This document shows positions 1-6,071 of a stretch of 27,285 nt of DNA, piece by piece. The stretch's first letter is position 1. Every line of letters starts with the position of its first letter. Origin of the DNA: a virus; the IMG/VR virus record IMGVR_UViG_3300011116_000719, positions 1 through 27,285 of that record; one strand, given 5' to 3'. The position numbers were made by a program, and so were the translations under genes. Under the pieces are notes generated by a model, which saw nothing but the letters and a program-made list of their open reading frames with translations, was not told the origin of the DNA and did not search any database.

Positions 1-1
1 G

Positions 2-157
2 TTTGAGCATTGCAAGTGTGACTTCATGAAAAAGTTCCGTACACCGGAGAGGCTTCAGAAAATGAAGCAGCAGCAGGCATTGGACAGCATGGCTGATATT
101 GACAACGCATTGGGATTCTTTGGACCCAATGACAACAATGAAATGGACGGGATCTAA
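2..157 (+). CDS. C-terminal fragment of an unknown protein
   Basis: An open frame runs in from the left edge for 51 codons and stops at 155-157. Its stop shares a base with the next ATG (TAATG), which implies translational coupling. The visible tail is rich in Lys, Gln and Asp, starts with a His-Cys-Lys-Cys stretch that might belong to a metal site, and ends acidic. The start and most of the protein lie outside the window, so I do not assign a function. Confidence 0.6.
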   Translation, partial: FEHCKCDFMKKFRTPERLQKMKQQQALDSMADIDNALGFFGPNDNNEMDGI

Positions 158-594
158 TGAGCGTATCTTTGATTTACGGACAGGGCAATTTTTTCTCAAC
201 CTCCATCAACGAAGGTTCGATGTATGTTGAAGTGTCCTACACCAAGCCTCTGACCTTTGACAACACGCTCACCATCACGGAGCCGATTGGTGAAGCAATC
301 GTGCAGCCAACGGTTTCCAACTACCCACAGGTTCCTCATAATTTCTTCATGGGTTCCTTTGATGGCTTTTGGGTTCACAAGATCTACCGTGAAGGCAATC
401 TTGTAATGACCGTGCAGGGCGTGAATCAGGATATGTTCATTCCTGTTTCATACGACCGCATTGAGAGCGTCTGCATGGATCTTGTGCCCGAAGAACTCAC
501 GGACGATCCCCAGTATCATCCTCATGTTCCTGCTCCCGGAATGGGATTGCTTGTGGCGATGGCAACGTTGGTTGCTCTTAAGCGACAGCGATAA
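157..594 (+). CDS. Unknown 145-aa protein with a PEP-CTERM-like tail
   Basis: The gene overlaps the preceding stop codon by one base, so it probably belongs to the same operon. The first 120 residues look like a soluble beta-rich domain with many aromatic and Val/Thr residues. I see no signal peptide. The last 22 residues have the layout of a PEP-CTERM-type sorting tail: V-P-A-P-G at about 124-128, a hydrophobic segment of about 13 residues, then K-R-Q-R at the very end. Exosortase substrates normally have an N-terminal signal peptide as well, so the resemblance may mean only a C-terminal membrane anchor. The family is not recognised. Confidence 0.75.
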   Translation: MSVSLIYGQGNFFSTSINEGSMYVEVSYTKPLTFDNTLTITEPIGEAIVQPTVSNYPQVPHNFFMGSFDGFWVHKIYREGNLVMTVQGVNQDMFIPVSYDRIESVCMDLVPEELTDDPQYHPHVPAPGMGLLVAMATLVALKRQR

Positions 595-597
595 ATA
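590..597 (+). promoter_or_regulatory. T4-type late promoter box GATAAATA
   Basis: The octamer matches the T4 late consensus TATAAATA at 7 of 8 positions and overlaps the stop codon of the preceding gene. It would drive the two small membrane-protein frames and tRNA-Glu that follow. Coincidence in AT-rich sequence is possible. Confidence 0.4.
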
Positions 598-601
598 ACA
601 G

Positions 602-721
602 GTGATTGAAACTCCTGTAAACATCTATTGGTTTGCTGGTGCTACGTTCCTACCAGTGATTGCAATGGCTATTGCAGAAATTATAATTTACATAAAGGAA
701 ACACATGAAAACCATTATTAA
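602..721 (+). CDS. Possible 39-aa membrane peptide (GTG start)
   Basis: This short frame begins with GTG, 4 nt after a late-type box, and overlaps the start of the next gene by 17 nt in another frame. It encodes one hydrophobic segment at about residues 9-31, followed by a Lys/Glu/His-rich tail. Together with the overlapping 54-aa membrane gene it could form a pair of small membrane proteins. There is no strong ribosome binding site and GTG is a weak start, so it may not be a real gene. Confidence 0.3.
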   Translation: MIETPVNIYWFAGATFLPVIAMAIAEIIIYIKETHENHY

Positions 722-869
722 TAAACTTACTATTCCTCTTACTATTCTTGCAATGATTAATCTAATTGGTATGGCCTATCATTACAACTACGAAGGCGCT
801 TTAGTTGGTAGCGTCATTGGTATGATGGTCGCTTTCCTTGCCAACGAAATTCGCGCAAAGTTTGACTAA
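705..869 (+). CDS. Small 54-aa membrane protein
   Basis: ATG is preceded by a good Shine-Dalgarno sequence (AAAGGAA, 7 nt away). The protein has two hydrophobic segments, roughly residues 4-24 and 30-48, separated by a short polar turn (YHYNYEG), and ends with basic and acidic residues (NEIRAKFD). That suggests a hairpin in the inner membrane. It lies 6 nt before tRNA-Glu, so both are probably on one transcript. Small two-helix membrane proteins are common among phage early or accessory genes, and this one could be holin-like, but nothing proves that. Confidence 0.65.
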   Translation: MKTIINKLTIPLTILAMINLIGMAYHYNYEGALVGSVIGMMVAFLANEIRAKFD

Positions 870-875
870 TACAAT

Positions 876-950
876 GGTCCTGTCGTCTAGTCTGGTCAAG
901 GACGCGGCCCTTTCAAGGCCACAACACGGGTTCGAATCCCGTCAGGATCA
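876..950 (+). tRNA. tRNA-Glu (TTC)
   Basis: A cloverleaf can be drawn: acceptor stem GGTCCTG paired with CAGGATC (one G-T pair), discriminator A950, anticodon loop CTTTCAA reading TTC, and a T-arm with GGTTCGAATC. CCA is not encoded. The top pair of the anticodon stem looks mismatched. The tRNA sits 6 nt after one gene and 8 nt before the next ATG, as part of a dense operon. Confidence 0.9.
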
Positions 951-958
951 CTAAACCT

Positions 959-1159
959 ATGAAAGACATTGAACAACGTTTGAGAGACATGGCCAACAAG
1001 TGGCATGATGCAAACCGAGAAGTATTTGAAGTTTGCAGAGATGCTGCTGAGGAAATTCGTGTACTCCGTGTGCAGCGTAACTGTGCATTGGAAACTAAAG
1101 AAGCCACCATAATTGCCTACAACCATGGAACTGGTTGGGGGAAAGGAAAAGACGAATGA
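959..1159 (+). CDS. Small charged helical protein, 66 aa
   Basis: The ATG lies 8 nt after the tRNA-Glu 3' end with no obvious Shine-Dalgarno sequence, so RNase processing of the tRNA would leave a very short leader. The protein is almost entirely charged helix (residues 1-45, with a run D-A-A-E-E-I-R-V-L-R), followed by a Gly/Lys-rich tail. The stop overlaps the next gene as ATGA (1156-1159), which shows translational coupling. Small proteins of this kind are common in phage accessory regions, but I cannot name a function. Confidence 0.7.
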   Translation: MKDIEQRLRDMANKWHDANREVFEVCRDAAEEIRVLRVQRNCALETKEATIIAYNHGTGWGKGKDE

Positions 1160-1611
1160 ACCCGAATGAACTAAAAGAATACGCAGATCCGATTGACAAA
1201 CTCATTGAGGATTATCCTTCTGTGTTCAAAAATATGGAACACACCAGCCATTATGAACTTCCAAGTGGTTGGTATCTGCTTGTAGATAAACTTTGCTCTG
1301 ATCTTTCGGTTCTTCTTGATGAAGAACATAAGAAGACCACGGAGAATCATGAAGAACCTTTGTTCATGCTTCTTCAGATCAAAGAAAAGTTTGGTGGTCT
1401 TCGTGTTTATTTTATAATGAATACAAAGAATGATGAACTGTATCATGAGGTTCAGAAGCTAATTGATATTGCTGAAGATACTTCATATACTATTTGTGAG
1501 ATTACTGGAAAGCCCGGAGAATTTTGCAAGTCTGGAAGTCATTATCATACCTTCTGCAAAGAAATTCGCATCAAGAATGGTTATGAGGTTGTGGGCAATG
1601 GAAACCCGTAA
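1156..1611 (+). CDS. Conserved phage hypothetical protein, 151 aa
   Basis: I chose the ATG at 1156 because it overlaps the upstream stop as ATGA and has AAGGAAAAG just before it; the longer frame from 1135 adds seven basic residues. The layout resembles a widespread phage family: a tyrosine- and tryptophan-containing first half (about residues 35-55), a central Q-I-K-E-K-F-G-G-L-R-V-Y-F motif (about 82-95), and a C-terminal cysteine knuckle. In many relatives that knuckle carries four cysteines and would bind zinc. Here it is degenerate (C-E-I-T-G-K-P-G-E-F-C and a later T-F-C). The biochemical role of the family is unknown to me. Confidence 0.75.
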   Translation: MNPNELKEYADPIDKLIEDYPSVFKNMEHTSHYELPSGWYLLVDKLCSDLSVLLDEEHKKTTENHEEPLFMLLQIKEKFGGLRVYFIMNTKNDELYHEVQKLIDIAEDTSYTICEITGKPGEFCKSGSHYHTFCKEIRIKNGYEVVGNGNP

Positions 1612-2155
1612 TATTATTGACCATTACCATTATTGGAACGACGATGCAATCAGGGCTGACCTTGATACTAAACGACATAACTTCAGTGTTGTGTGTTGCA
1701 ATATTGGCAATGACTTTAATATCGCCACGGTCATTAGGAATGCTAATGCGTTTCTTGCGAAAGAAGTTGTAATCTATGGACAGAAAAAATATGATCGTCG
1801 TGGTACTGTTGGTACTCACCATTATACCAATTTTCATCATGTACGAACTATTGATGATCTTGGATCTTATTTTGAATCCAAGCAAGAATCGGGAAGAGTC
1901 AGACTGATTGGAATAGACAATATTCCTGAAGCCAAGAATGTGAATGCATTTGACTTTGACCCAACTGTGCATTATATTATGATCTTTGGGCAGGAACAAA
2001 TTGGCGTTCCTGCAGATGTGCTAAGTATGTGTGATGATATCTTGTATATCCCTCAGTATGGATCTGTAAGAAGTATCAATGTCGGTTGCGCAAGTTCAAT
2101 TATTATGAATCAATATTGTTATAAAATTTCTAATTTTGATTGGAAGACATATTGA
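1598..2155 (+). CDS. SpoU/TrmH-family RNA 2'-O-methyltransferase
   Basis: The protein (185 aa) carries the three SPOUT signature motifs. Motif 1 is N-I-G-N-D-F-N-I-A-T-V-I-R-N-A at about 35-49, motif 2 is F-G-Q-E-Q-I-G-V-P at 130-138, and motif 3 is I-P-x-x-G-S-x-R-S-I-N-V at 151-162. Family members transfer a methyl group from SAM to ribose 2'-OH in tRNA or rRNA, using a trefoil-knot cofactor site. I chose ATG 1598 because it places motif 1 at the usual distance; it overlaps the upstream gene by 14 nt. The gene ends 6 nt before tRNA-Gln and lies between two phage tRNAs, so phage or host tRNA is a reasonable substrate (inference). Confidence 0.88.
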   Translation: METRNIIDHYHYWNDDAIRADLDTKRHNFSVVCCNIGNDFNIATVIRNANAFLAKEVVIYGQKKYDRRGTVGTHHYTNFHHVRTIDDLGSYFESKQESGRVRLIGIDNIPEAKNVNAFDFDPTVHYIMIFGQEQIGVPADVLSMCDDILYIPQYGSVRSINVGCASSIIMNQYCYKISNFDWKTY

Positions 2156-2161
2156 ATTCAC

Positions 2162-2232
2162 TCCTCGGTAGTGTAACGGTAGCACCAGAGACTTTGGATC
2201 TCTTTGTATAGGTTCGAATCCTATCTGAGGAA
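2162..2232 (+). tRNA. tRNA-Gln (TTG)
   Basis: Acceptor strands TCCTCGG and CTGAGGA pair over 7 bp with one G-T, and the discriminator is A2232. The anticodon arm AGAGA/TCTCT encloses the loop CTTTGGA, which reads TTG. The T-loop GGTTCGAATCC is standard and CCA is not encoded. The next ATG is only 2 nt downstream. Confidence 0.92.
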
Positions 2233-2234
2233 TT

Positions 2235-2354
2235 ATGACTGAAAAAATTATAGTATTGTCTTTATGTGTTATTGGAGCCATTGCTGGATTTTGGTTGATT
2301 GGCTATGGCATTTACTGCATGATTCGTGATTCAGAAAAAAATAATGTTTCATGA
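2235..2354 (+). CDS. 39-aa single-pass membrane protein
   Basis: The ATG starts 2 nt after the 3' end of tRNA-Gln, so there is no room for a ribosome binding site outside the tRNA itself; processing of the tRNA would release a nearly leaderless message. The protein has a short N-terminal charged patch (MTEK), one hydrophobic helix at about residues 5-29, and a polar tail. It overlaps the next gene by 11 nt. Its small size and topology resemble many phage membrane peptides of unknown role. Confidence 0.6.
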   Translation: MTEKIIVLSLCVIGAIAGFWLIGYGIYCMIRDSEKNNVS

Positions 2355-2538
2355 ATTCAAAAACCCAATCCCAGTAGTAACACCTTTGGGTGATGGATAT
2401 GCAATTTATGTTCGTGATGGTGGAACATTTGAGAATGATATTTGGTGCGTTGCTCTTTCAGATTCATCTATTAAACATTTCAGAATAGATCAAATCAAAA
2501 TGTGGAAGAATGCAACTTTTGATATAAAGGAAAATTAA
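2344..2538 (+). CDS. Conserved phage hypothetical protein, 64 aa
   Basis: I prefer the ATG at 2344 over an in-frame one at 2326 because the product then begins MFHEFKNPIPV, the usual beginning of similar small phage proteins as I remember them. It has a compact beta-rich pattern with G-D-G-Y-A-I-Y-V and a central F-E-N-D-I-W motif at about residues 30-35. It ends one nucleotide before the GroES-like gene and is clearly in the same operon. The function is unknown. Confidence 0.75.
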   Translation: MFHEFKNPIPVVTPLGDGYAIYVRDGGTFENDIWCVALSDSSIKHFRIDQIKMWKNATFDIKEN

Positions 2539-2539
2539 T

Positions 2540-2791
2540 ATGAAGCCCGTAGGAAAATGGATTATTGCTAAGGCAATGGTTGGTGGAGAAAAGACATCCG
2601 AAGCCGGAATCATTTATCAGGAAAAGTCTAAATCAAAGATTATTCCTGCCAAGGTTTTGGCCGTTGGAAACAAACTTACCGAAGACATTCAGGTAGGAGA
2701 TGTCATCTGGTGGGATGTTAGTAAGATCAAAGATGGCTATGCTGGAAACCATGTGATCCATCAAGATTGGGTTGAGATGGTTGAACGTTAA
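2540..2791 (+). CDS. GroES-like co-chaperonin (Cpn10, gp31-type)
   Basis: The 83-residue product has the Cpn10 layout: an N-terminal K-P-V-G-K-W-I-I-A-K strand, a polar mobile-loop region at about 15-35 (E-K-T-S-E-A-G-I-I), then A-K-V-L-A-V-G-N and V-G-D-V-I-W-W-D, which correspond to the beta-barrel strands of GroES. T4 encodes gp31, a GroES substitute needed by host GroEL to fold the major capsid protein; a similar role is likely. The mobile loop is shorter than in cellular GroES, as is common in phage versions. AAAGGAAAA is a good ribosome binding site. The gene ends the plus-strand operon, abutting a convergent gene. Confidence 0.75.
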   Translation: MKPVGKWIIAKAMVGGEKTSEAGIIYQEKSKSKIIPAKVLAVGNKLTEDIQVGDVIWWDVSKIKDGYAGNHVIHQDWVEMVER

Positions 2792-3652
2792 TTAAAGACT
2801 CAGACGTTCATCTTGTTTTGTCTTGATATAATTGTTCATCTTATCAAGATAGCCAAGATTGCGTAGTTCTTTAAAGATGAGGTTTCCATGTGAAAACTCA
2901 CCATGCTTCTTTATATCAGTAGAACGCATATCTTTAAACTTGTCTTTAAGTTTTTGAAATGATTCTTCTTCTGCATTTGATGCAATAAAAGAATCAATTT
3001 TTTCAATATACTCTTGAACTTTCTTTAAAATATGTGGGTTATCAAGATTAATTTCTTGATTAACTGGCTCGGCAATCCAATTATTGTCCGTAAGACTAAA
3101 GACGCCTTGATCTTTAGTAAACCCATCGTTCATATCTTGAGCATAGATTTCTACATCATGGCCATGAATTTTAATATCATGTGTCAATGACCACAGTTGT
3201 TTCTTGTCTTTGAGATAATCATCAATGAAGTCCGGGCAGTTTGGAATTGCATCTACATCAACAAGGATGTGTAGATCTATATCTGATTGTGGTGTGTAAT
3301 TGTAGTTTGCATTACCACCAACCAAGATCATATCTTTTACTGCTTCAACAGGAATATTGGCCCACGTAACCCATGTATGGCCAATTTCAATAAGTTTGTT
3401 TCTTACATCATCCTTTAATTCAAACCCATCCCAAATAGTCGGATTCAAGTCTTGATGATATTGAAGCGTAGTTGTGATCTCTTCTCTAAGAAAATCAGAA
3501 AACTTTATTATTCTAGATTCATTTCTTTCGTGCTTTGAGATTTCAATGGCTTGCAGTTGAGCAATGGCTTTCTTTTTGGAAGAATGCTTTCCAAGGACTT
3601 TTTTGCCCGTAGAATCCAAAACATAAAATTTATTGCCTACAGCCTTAATCAT
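2792..3652 (-). CDS. Nucleotidyltransferase-fold protein with a capsid-targeting-like motif
   Basis: Of 286 residues, the first 45 form a small domain with K-V-L-G-K-H-S-S-K-K-K-A at about 18-29, similar to short modules found in phage head proteins. Residues 49-58 (I-K-F-S-D-F-L-R-E-E) resemble the T4 capsid-targeting and gp21 cleavage motif. A Pol-beta-type nucleotidyltransferase core follows: V-G-G-N-A-N at 111-116, S-D-I-D-L-H at 123-128, and a third acidic position in H-D-V-E at 165-168. The family transfers nucleotides, but the substrate is unknown. A CATAAATA late box lies 5 nt before the ATG. The protein is possibly packaged in the head and delivered to the host; that part is inference. 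Confidence 0.75.
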   Translation of the reverse strand: MIKAVGNKFYVLDSTGKKVLGKHSSKKKAIAQLQAIEISKHERNESRIIKFSDFLREEITTTLQYHQDLNPTIWDGFELKDDVRNKLIEIGHTWVTWANIPVEAVKDMILVGGNANYNYTPQSDIDLHILVDVDAIPNCPDFIDDYLKDKKQLWSLTHDIKIHGHDVEIYAQDMNDGFTKDQGVFSLTDNNWIAEPVNQEINLDNPHILKKVQEYIEKIDSFIASNAEEESFQKLKDKFKDMRSTDIKKHGEFSHGNLIFKELRNLGYLDKMNNYIKTKQDERLSL

Positions 3653-3657
3653 ACAAT

Positions 3658-3665
3658 TATTTATG
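3658..3665 (-). promoter_or_regulatory. Late promoter box CATAAATA, 5 nt before the ATG
   Basis: The box matches T4 late promoters at 7 of 8 positions. In T4 the octamer ends at about -6, so transcription would begin on the A of the ATG at 3652, with no leader. Confidence 0.7.
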
Positions 3666-3675
3666 GAAAGAAAAA

Positions 3676-3704
3676 GCCCCTTCTGCGCAGAGAATAGAAG
3701 GGGC
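3676..3704 (-). terminator. Rho-independent terminator of the 3735-4575 operon
   Basis: GCCCCTTCT pairs with AGAAGGGGC around an 11-nt loop. On the minus strand the stem is followed by TTTTTCTTT, a typical termination tract. A second small hairpin (AAAGATC/GATCTTT, 3707-3724) lies just before it. Confidence 0.85.
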
Positions 3705-3734
3705 CGAAAGATCGTAAGATCTTTACAGGTGGTT

Positions 3735-4181
3735 TTATTTCTTTTTCAATTCATGAATATTGTAATCTTGTGCAATCTGGTCTTCTACACCAAAAGCTGG
3801 GAAGTTATCTTTAAAAAATTCATGAGCAGCTTCTGCTTCTTTGAATATATCATGATCTGGGCCATATCCTTCAACTTTGCCTTTTGGATGCTTCTTTAAG
3901 TTTCCCAAATGCATCATAGCCAAATCACGAACTAACTTTGGAACTCCTCTGCGGCCATTTTCTGTTTGACCAGCCATCAATGGATGTCCACCACTTTTTA
4001 ATATTTTTTCAAACTCATCGGGGCCAACAGCACCCAAATCGTCTACAGCATCACTAGCTTTGGCTGGAATATTGTATTTTACTTCATTCAAAATTTTTGG
4101 AAATCCACCAAAAGTGAACTTTCCATCAGTTACGTTTCTACCTTCATTGATTGATACTTTATTTTGTTTAAATTTGTCCAT
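3735..4181 (-). CDS. Unknown 148-aa protein, candidate virion-internal
   Basis: The N-terminus contains S-I-N-E-G at about residues 10-14, an I-x-E-G site of the type cut by T4-like prohead proteases, within a basic amphipathic start (M-D-K-F-K-Q-N-K). The rest is a soluble mixed alpha/beta sequence with His, Gly and Lys throughout (H-P-L-M-A-G-Q, H-P-K-G-K-V-E-G). It follows the 4192-4575 gene by 10 nt, with AGGTAA near the start, so the two are cotranscribed; the terminator at 3676-3704 ends the unit. I recognise no catalytic motif. Confidence 0.7.
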   Translation of the reverse strand: MDKFKQNKVSINEGRNVTDGKFTFGGFPKILNEVKYNIPAKASDAVDDLGAVGPDEFEKILKSGGHPLMAGQTENGRRGVPKLVRDLAMMHLGNLKKHPKGKVEGYGPDHDIFKEAEAAHEFFKDNFPAFGVEDQIAQDYNIHELKKK

Positions 4182-4191
4182 TGTATTACCT

Positions 4192-4575
4192 TTATCTTTG
4201 TGGTGCCATTCCTTGTTTGGCTTTTAGTTGTTCTAATGCACGTTGTGATGCGTTCTGCTGTGCAGTGTTCAAAGTCTGCCATGAAGCATCTTGTGGTTGC
4301 TCTTGTTCCATTGTATCTGGATCATCATATTGAGTTACAATAAGATTTCTTAATGCTGCTTCTTCTTCTGGGCTATTTGTAAATCCTTGATAATTTTGAG
4401 GCTTCAAAGGATCTTGCTGGGGTTGCATTGGCATTTTCTTTCCTTTGCCTTTTGGTATTGGAGGAGCCCCGCCGGGAGGCATTCCCATTTGTGGCATTCC
4501 AGGACCACCGGGAGGGCCTACTAAAGCCAAAGCTTCATTTAAAAATTCTTTAAAGGATAAAAATTGTTTTCTCAT
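4192..4575 (-). CDS. Candidate internal head protein, Pro/Gly/Gln-rich
   Basis: The start is taken at the internal ATG 4575 because it puts F-L-S-F-K-E-F-L-N-E-A at residues 5-15, nearly identical in design to T4 capsid-targeting sequences (such as the Y-Q-E-F-I-x-E-A type), with cleavage expected after L-N-E. The remaining 110 residues are low complexity: Met-Pro-Gly-rich (residues 20-50), then Gln-rich with A-Q-Q-N-A-S-Q-R-A near the end, so probably disordered. A perfect TATAAATA lies 13 nt upstream. T4 internal proteins of similar size are packed with DNA and ejected; that is the most economical reading here. Confidence 0.7.
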   Translation of the reverse strand: MRKQFLSFKEFLNEALALVGPPGGPGMPQMGMPPGGAPPIPKGKGKKMPMQPQQDPLKPQNYQGFTNSPEEEAALRNLIVTQYDDPDTMEQEQPQDASWQTLNTAQQNASQRALEQLKAKQGMAPQR

Positions 4576-4588
4576 TGTAATCTTAAAG

Positions 4589-4596
4589 TATTTATA
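4589..4596 (-). promoter_or_regulatory. Late promoter box TATAAATA
   Basis: This is a perfect T4 late consensus on the minus strand, 13 nt before the ATG at 4575. It sits back to back with an early-type promoter on the plus strand (4601-4628). Confidence 0.75.
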
Positions 4597-4600
4597 ATAT

Positions 4601-4628
4601 TTGTTTATACGTAAAACAGAGGTATAAT
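4601..4628 (+). promoter_or_regulatory. Sigma70-type promoter TTGTTT-16-TATAAT
   Basis: The -10 element is a perfect TATAAT and the -35 is TTGTTT, with a 16-bp spacer. The predicted start is at about 4635, only 1-3 nt before the ATG at 4637, so the message would be practically leaderless. Confidence 0.65.
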
Positions 4629-4636
4629 ACCAATAC

Positions 4637-4813
4637 ATGTTTACTATATCAAATAAAGAACTTGAAAGTCTTGTATATGAATTTGGTCAAGTAATGTATA
4701 AACTTGGAAGACTTGAGACTGATGGCAAAGAAAGCCAAAAAGAATATAATCAATATACCAAAAAAAGAGAAGAACTCACCAAAAGATTTGATGAGTTCTT
4801 TCATAAAAATTAA
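4637..4813 (+). CDS. Small 58-aa coiled-coil-like protein
   Basis: This is a single plus-strand gene inserted between minus-strand genes, with its own sigma70-type promoter immediately upstream. The product is highly charged and helical throughout (E-L-E-S-L-V-Y-E-F, then K-K-R-E-E-L-T-K-R-F-D-E-F-F), without cysteines or a membrane segment, and resembles a short coiled coil. There is no ribosome binding site because the start codon is so close to the promoter. The position and promoter suggest early expression and a host-directed role, but the function is unknown. Confidence 0.6.
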   Translation: MFTISNKELESLVYEFGQVMYKLGRLETDGKESQKEYNQYTKKREELTKRFDEFFHKN

Positions 4814-4820
4814 TTTTTAA

Positions 4821-5231
4821 TTAGTGTTGAAATGGGGGAGGAATTACTCCAGAAGGCAATCTTCCTCTTAAATATGCTTCAAAAGCTCTAGGACTGGCCA
4901 TATATGGTGGGGAATTTGGACGATTCCAATAACCTGGTTCATTATAATGGGCTATCAAATAATTCCACAAAATCATAAATGCTCGACCATTTGATGAATA
5001 CCAATATGCATTAGTTGGATCATAAAGACTATTATCATATAAAGGATCATTAGTAGACTTTTGTGCTTCAACAGCCTGATTAAAATTTGGATCTCTTTGA
5101 ACAAATGGTTCTCTTATGTCATCACCAGCTTCATCTTCTTTTAAAAATGTATTGATTCTATTTTTTAAAGAATTAAGTTCTTCAGTCAAATTTTCGCATT
5201 TATTTTTATAATAATTTGTGATATGATTCAT
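4821..5231 (-). CDS. Unknown 136-aa protein, candidate virion-internal
   Basis: Residues 1-30 form a polar helix (N-L-T-E-E-L-N-S-L-K-N), and I-N-T-F-L-K-E-D-E-A at about 26-35 resembles a T4-type capsid-targeting motif. The C-terminal half is rich in Tyr, Pro, Asn and Trp (Y-W-Y-S-S-N-G-R-A-F; P-G-Y-W-N-R-P) and ends in Pro and His. A good Shine-Dalgarno sequence (AAAAGGA) lies between a perfect late box and the ATG. No known domain is recognised. Confidence 0.65.
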   Translation of the reverse strand: MNHITNYYKNKCENLTEELNSLKNRINTFLKEDEAGDDIREPFVQRDPNFNQAVEAQKSTNDPLYDNSLYDPTNAYWYSSNGRAFMILWNYLIAHYNEPGYWNRPNSPPYMASPRAFEAYLRGRLPSGVIPPPFQH

Positions 5232-5247
5232 CGTATTCCTTTTAATT

Positions 5248-5255
5248 TATTTATA
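5248..5255 (-). promoter_or_regulatory. Late promoter box TATAAATA
   Basis: A perfect consensus lies 16 nt before the ATG at 5231 and overlaps the stop codon of the gene ending at 5251. Here the leader is long enough to contain AAAAGGA. Confidence 0.75.
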
Positions 5256-5964
5256 TTTGTGGTTCGTTATTAAATTTCTTAGGCATGTATACTTGTCTGG
5301 AATATGGATCATAATGGTGTGAGTCTATTGCTGGCGACCCAGTACGATTCTGATACATCTCATCAGGAAGATAAGAATGGTATTGTTGTAAAGTTTGTTT
5401 TAAATTTTTATAAACATAATTTGCAACGGCATTATTCATCTTTTGCCATGTGATTTTATCCAATTCTTCTGGTGTGTCATCTTCTGCAATTCTTTCATCT
5501 TCAAAGGCATCGCTAACAGCACCTTGATTGCCTTTATCACCATGTTGATTAACAAATTGGTTTACATTTGGTAAAAGAGATGGATCAAGAGCAAATCCCA
5601 TTCCAAATCCAGATGAAGGAGAGGTATATGCTTCACCGGCTGGATTAGTGACAACAACAACTCCAGCACCAGTTTTATTTTTAGAATCAAGAAATGGAAG
5701 TACGTCTCCAACGTTTTCACCGGCTACAGCATTTGGATTGCTCATTTCACCTACACCAACACCACCACCAAATTTTTCAATCAAGTCACCAAAAGTTTGT
5801 TTAATAACTTGTTCTGGGTTTTGAACTTTGTTTCTTTTTAAATAATCAAATAATTGAGATTTGACAGCACTCTTTTGTTTAGCAATACCCATTTTTGATG
5901 CATTTAAATTTGCACCAAAAACATCCTGAATATCAAAGACATTTCCTTCATTTAGTTCTTGCAT
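5251..5964 (-). CDS. Unknown 237-aa protein, candidate virion-internal
   Basis: The protein begins MQELNEG, giving an L-N-E-G prohead-protease-type site at residues 4-7. It has a basic helical stretch (K-Q-K-S-A-V-K-S-Q-L-F-D-Y-L-K-R, about 29-45), a Gly/Val-rich centre and an acidic segment (E-D-E-R-I-A-E-D-D-T-P-E-E-L). The C-terminus is rich in Tyr and His. A CATAAATA box lies 5 nt before the ATG, so a leaderless late transcript is predicted. The function is unknown. Confidence 0.65.
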   Translation of the reverse strand: MQELNEGNVFDIQDVFGANLNASKMGIAKQKSAVKSQLFDYLKRNKVQNPEQVIKQTFGDLIEKFGGGVGVGEMSNPNAVAGENVGDVLPFLDSKNKTGAGVVVVTNPAGEAYTSPSSGFGMGFALDPSLLPNVNQFVNQHGDKGNQGAVSDAFEDERIAEDDTPEELDKITWQKMNNAVANYVYKNLKQTLQQYHSYLPDEMYQNRTGSPAIDSHHYDPYSRQVYMPKKFNNEPQI

Positions 5965-5986
5965 ACTAATATTTATGTATTATACT
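5959..5986 (+). promoter_or_regulatory. Sigma70-type promoter TTGCAT-16-TATACT
   Basis: This promoter lies 10 nt before tRNA-Gly. It shares the 16-bp spacer of the other three early-type promoters in the window and overlaps the divergent late box at 5970-5977. Confidence 0.6.
5970..5977 (-). promoter_or_regulatory. Late promoter box CATAAATA, 5 nt before the ATG
   Basis: The box precedes the ATG at 5964 by exactly 5 nt (TTAGT), so the T4-type start point coincides with the A of the start codon. Confidence 0.7.
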
Positions 5987-5996
5987 AGTTTAATCT

Positions 5997-6068
5997 GCGG
6001 CTGTCGTATAACGGCCATTACGCGGGTTTTCCAAACCCGTCACGAGGGTTCGATTCCCTCCAGCCGCA
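5997..6068 (+). tRNA. tRNA-Gly (TCC)
   Basis: Acceptor GCGGCTG pairs with CAGCCGC over 7 bp and the discriminator is A6068. The anticodon stem CGGGT/ACCCG encloses TTTCCAA, which reads TCC. The T-arm is GAGGG/CCCTC with loop TTCGATT. CCA is not encoded. The next ATG begins 3 nt downstream. Confidence 0.93.
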
Positions 6069-6071
6069 TTT

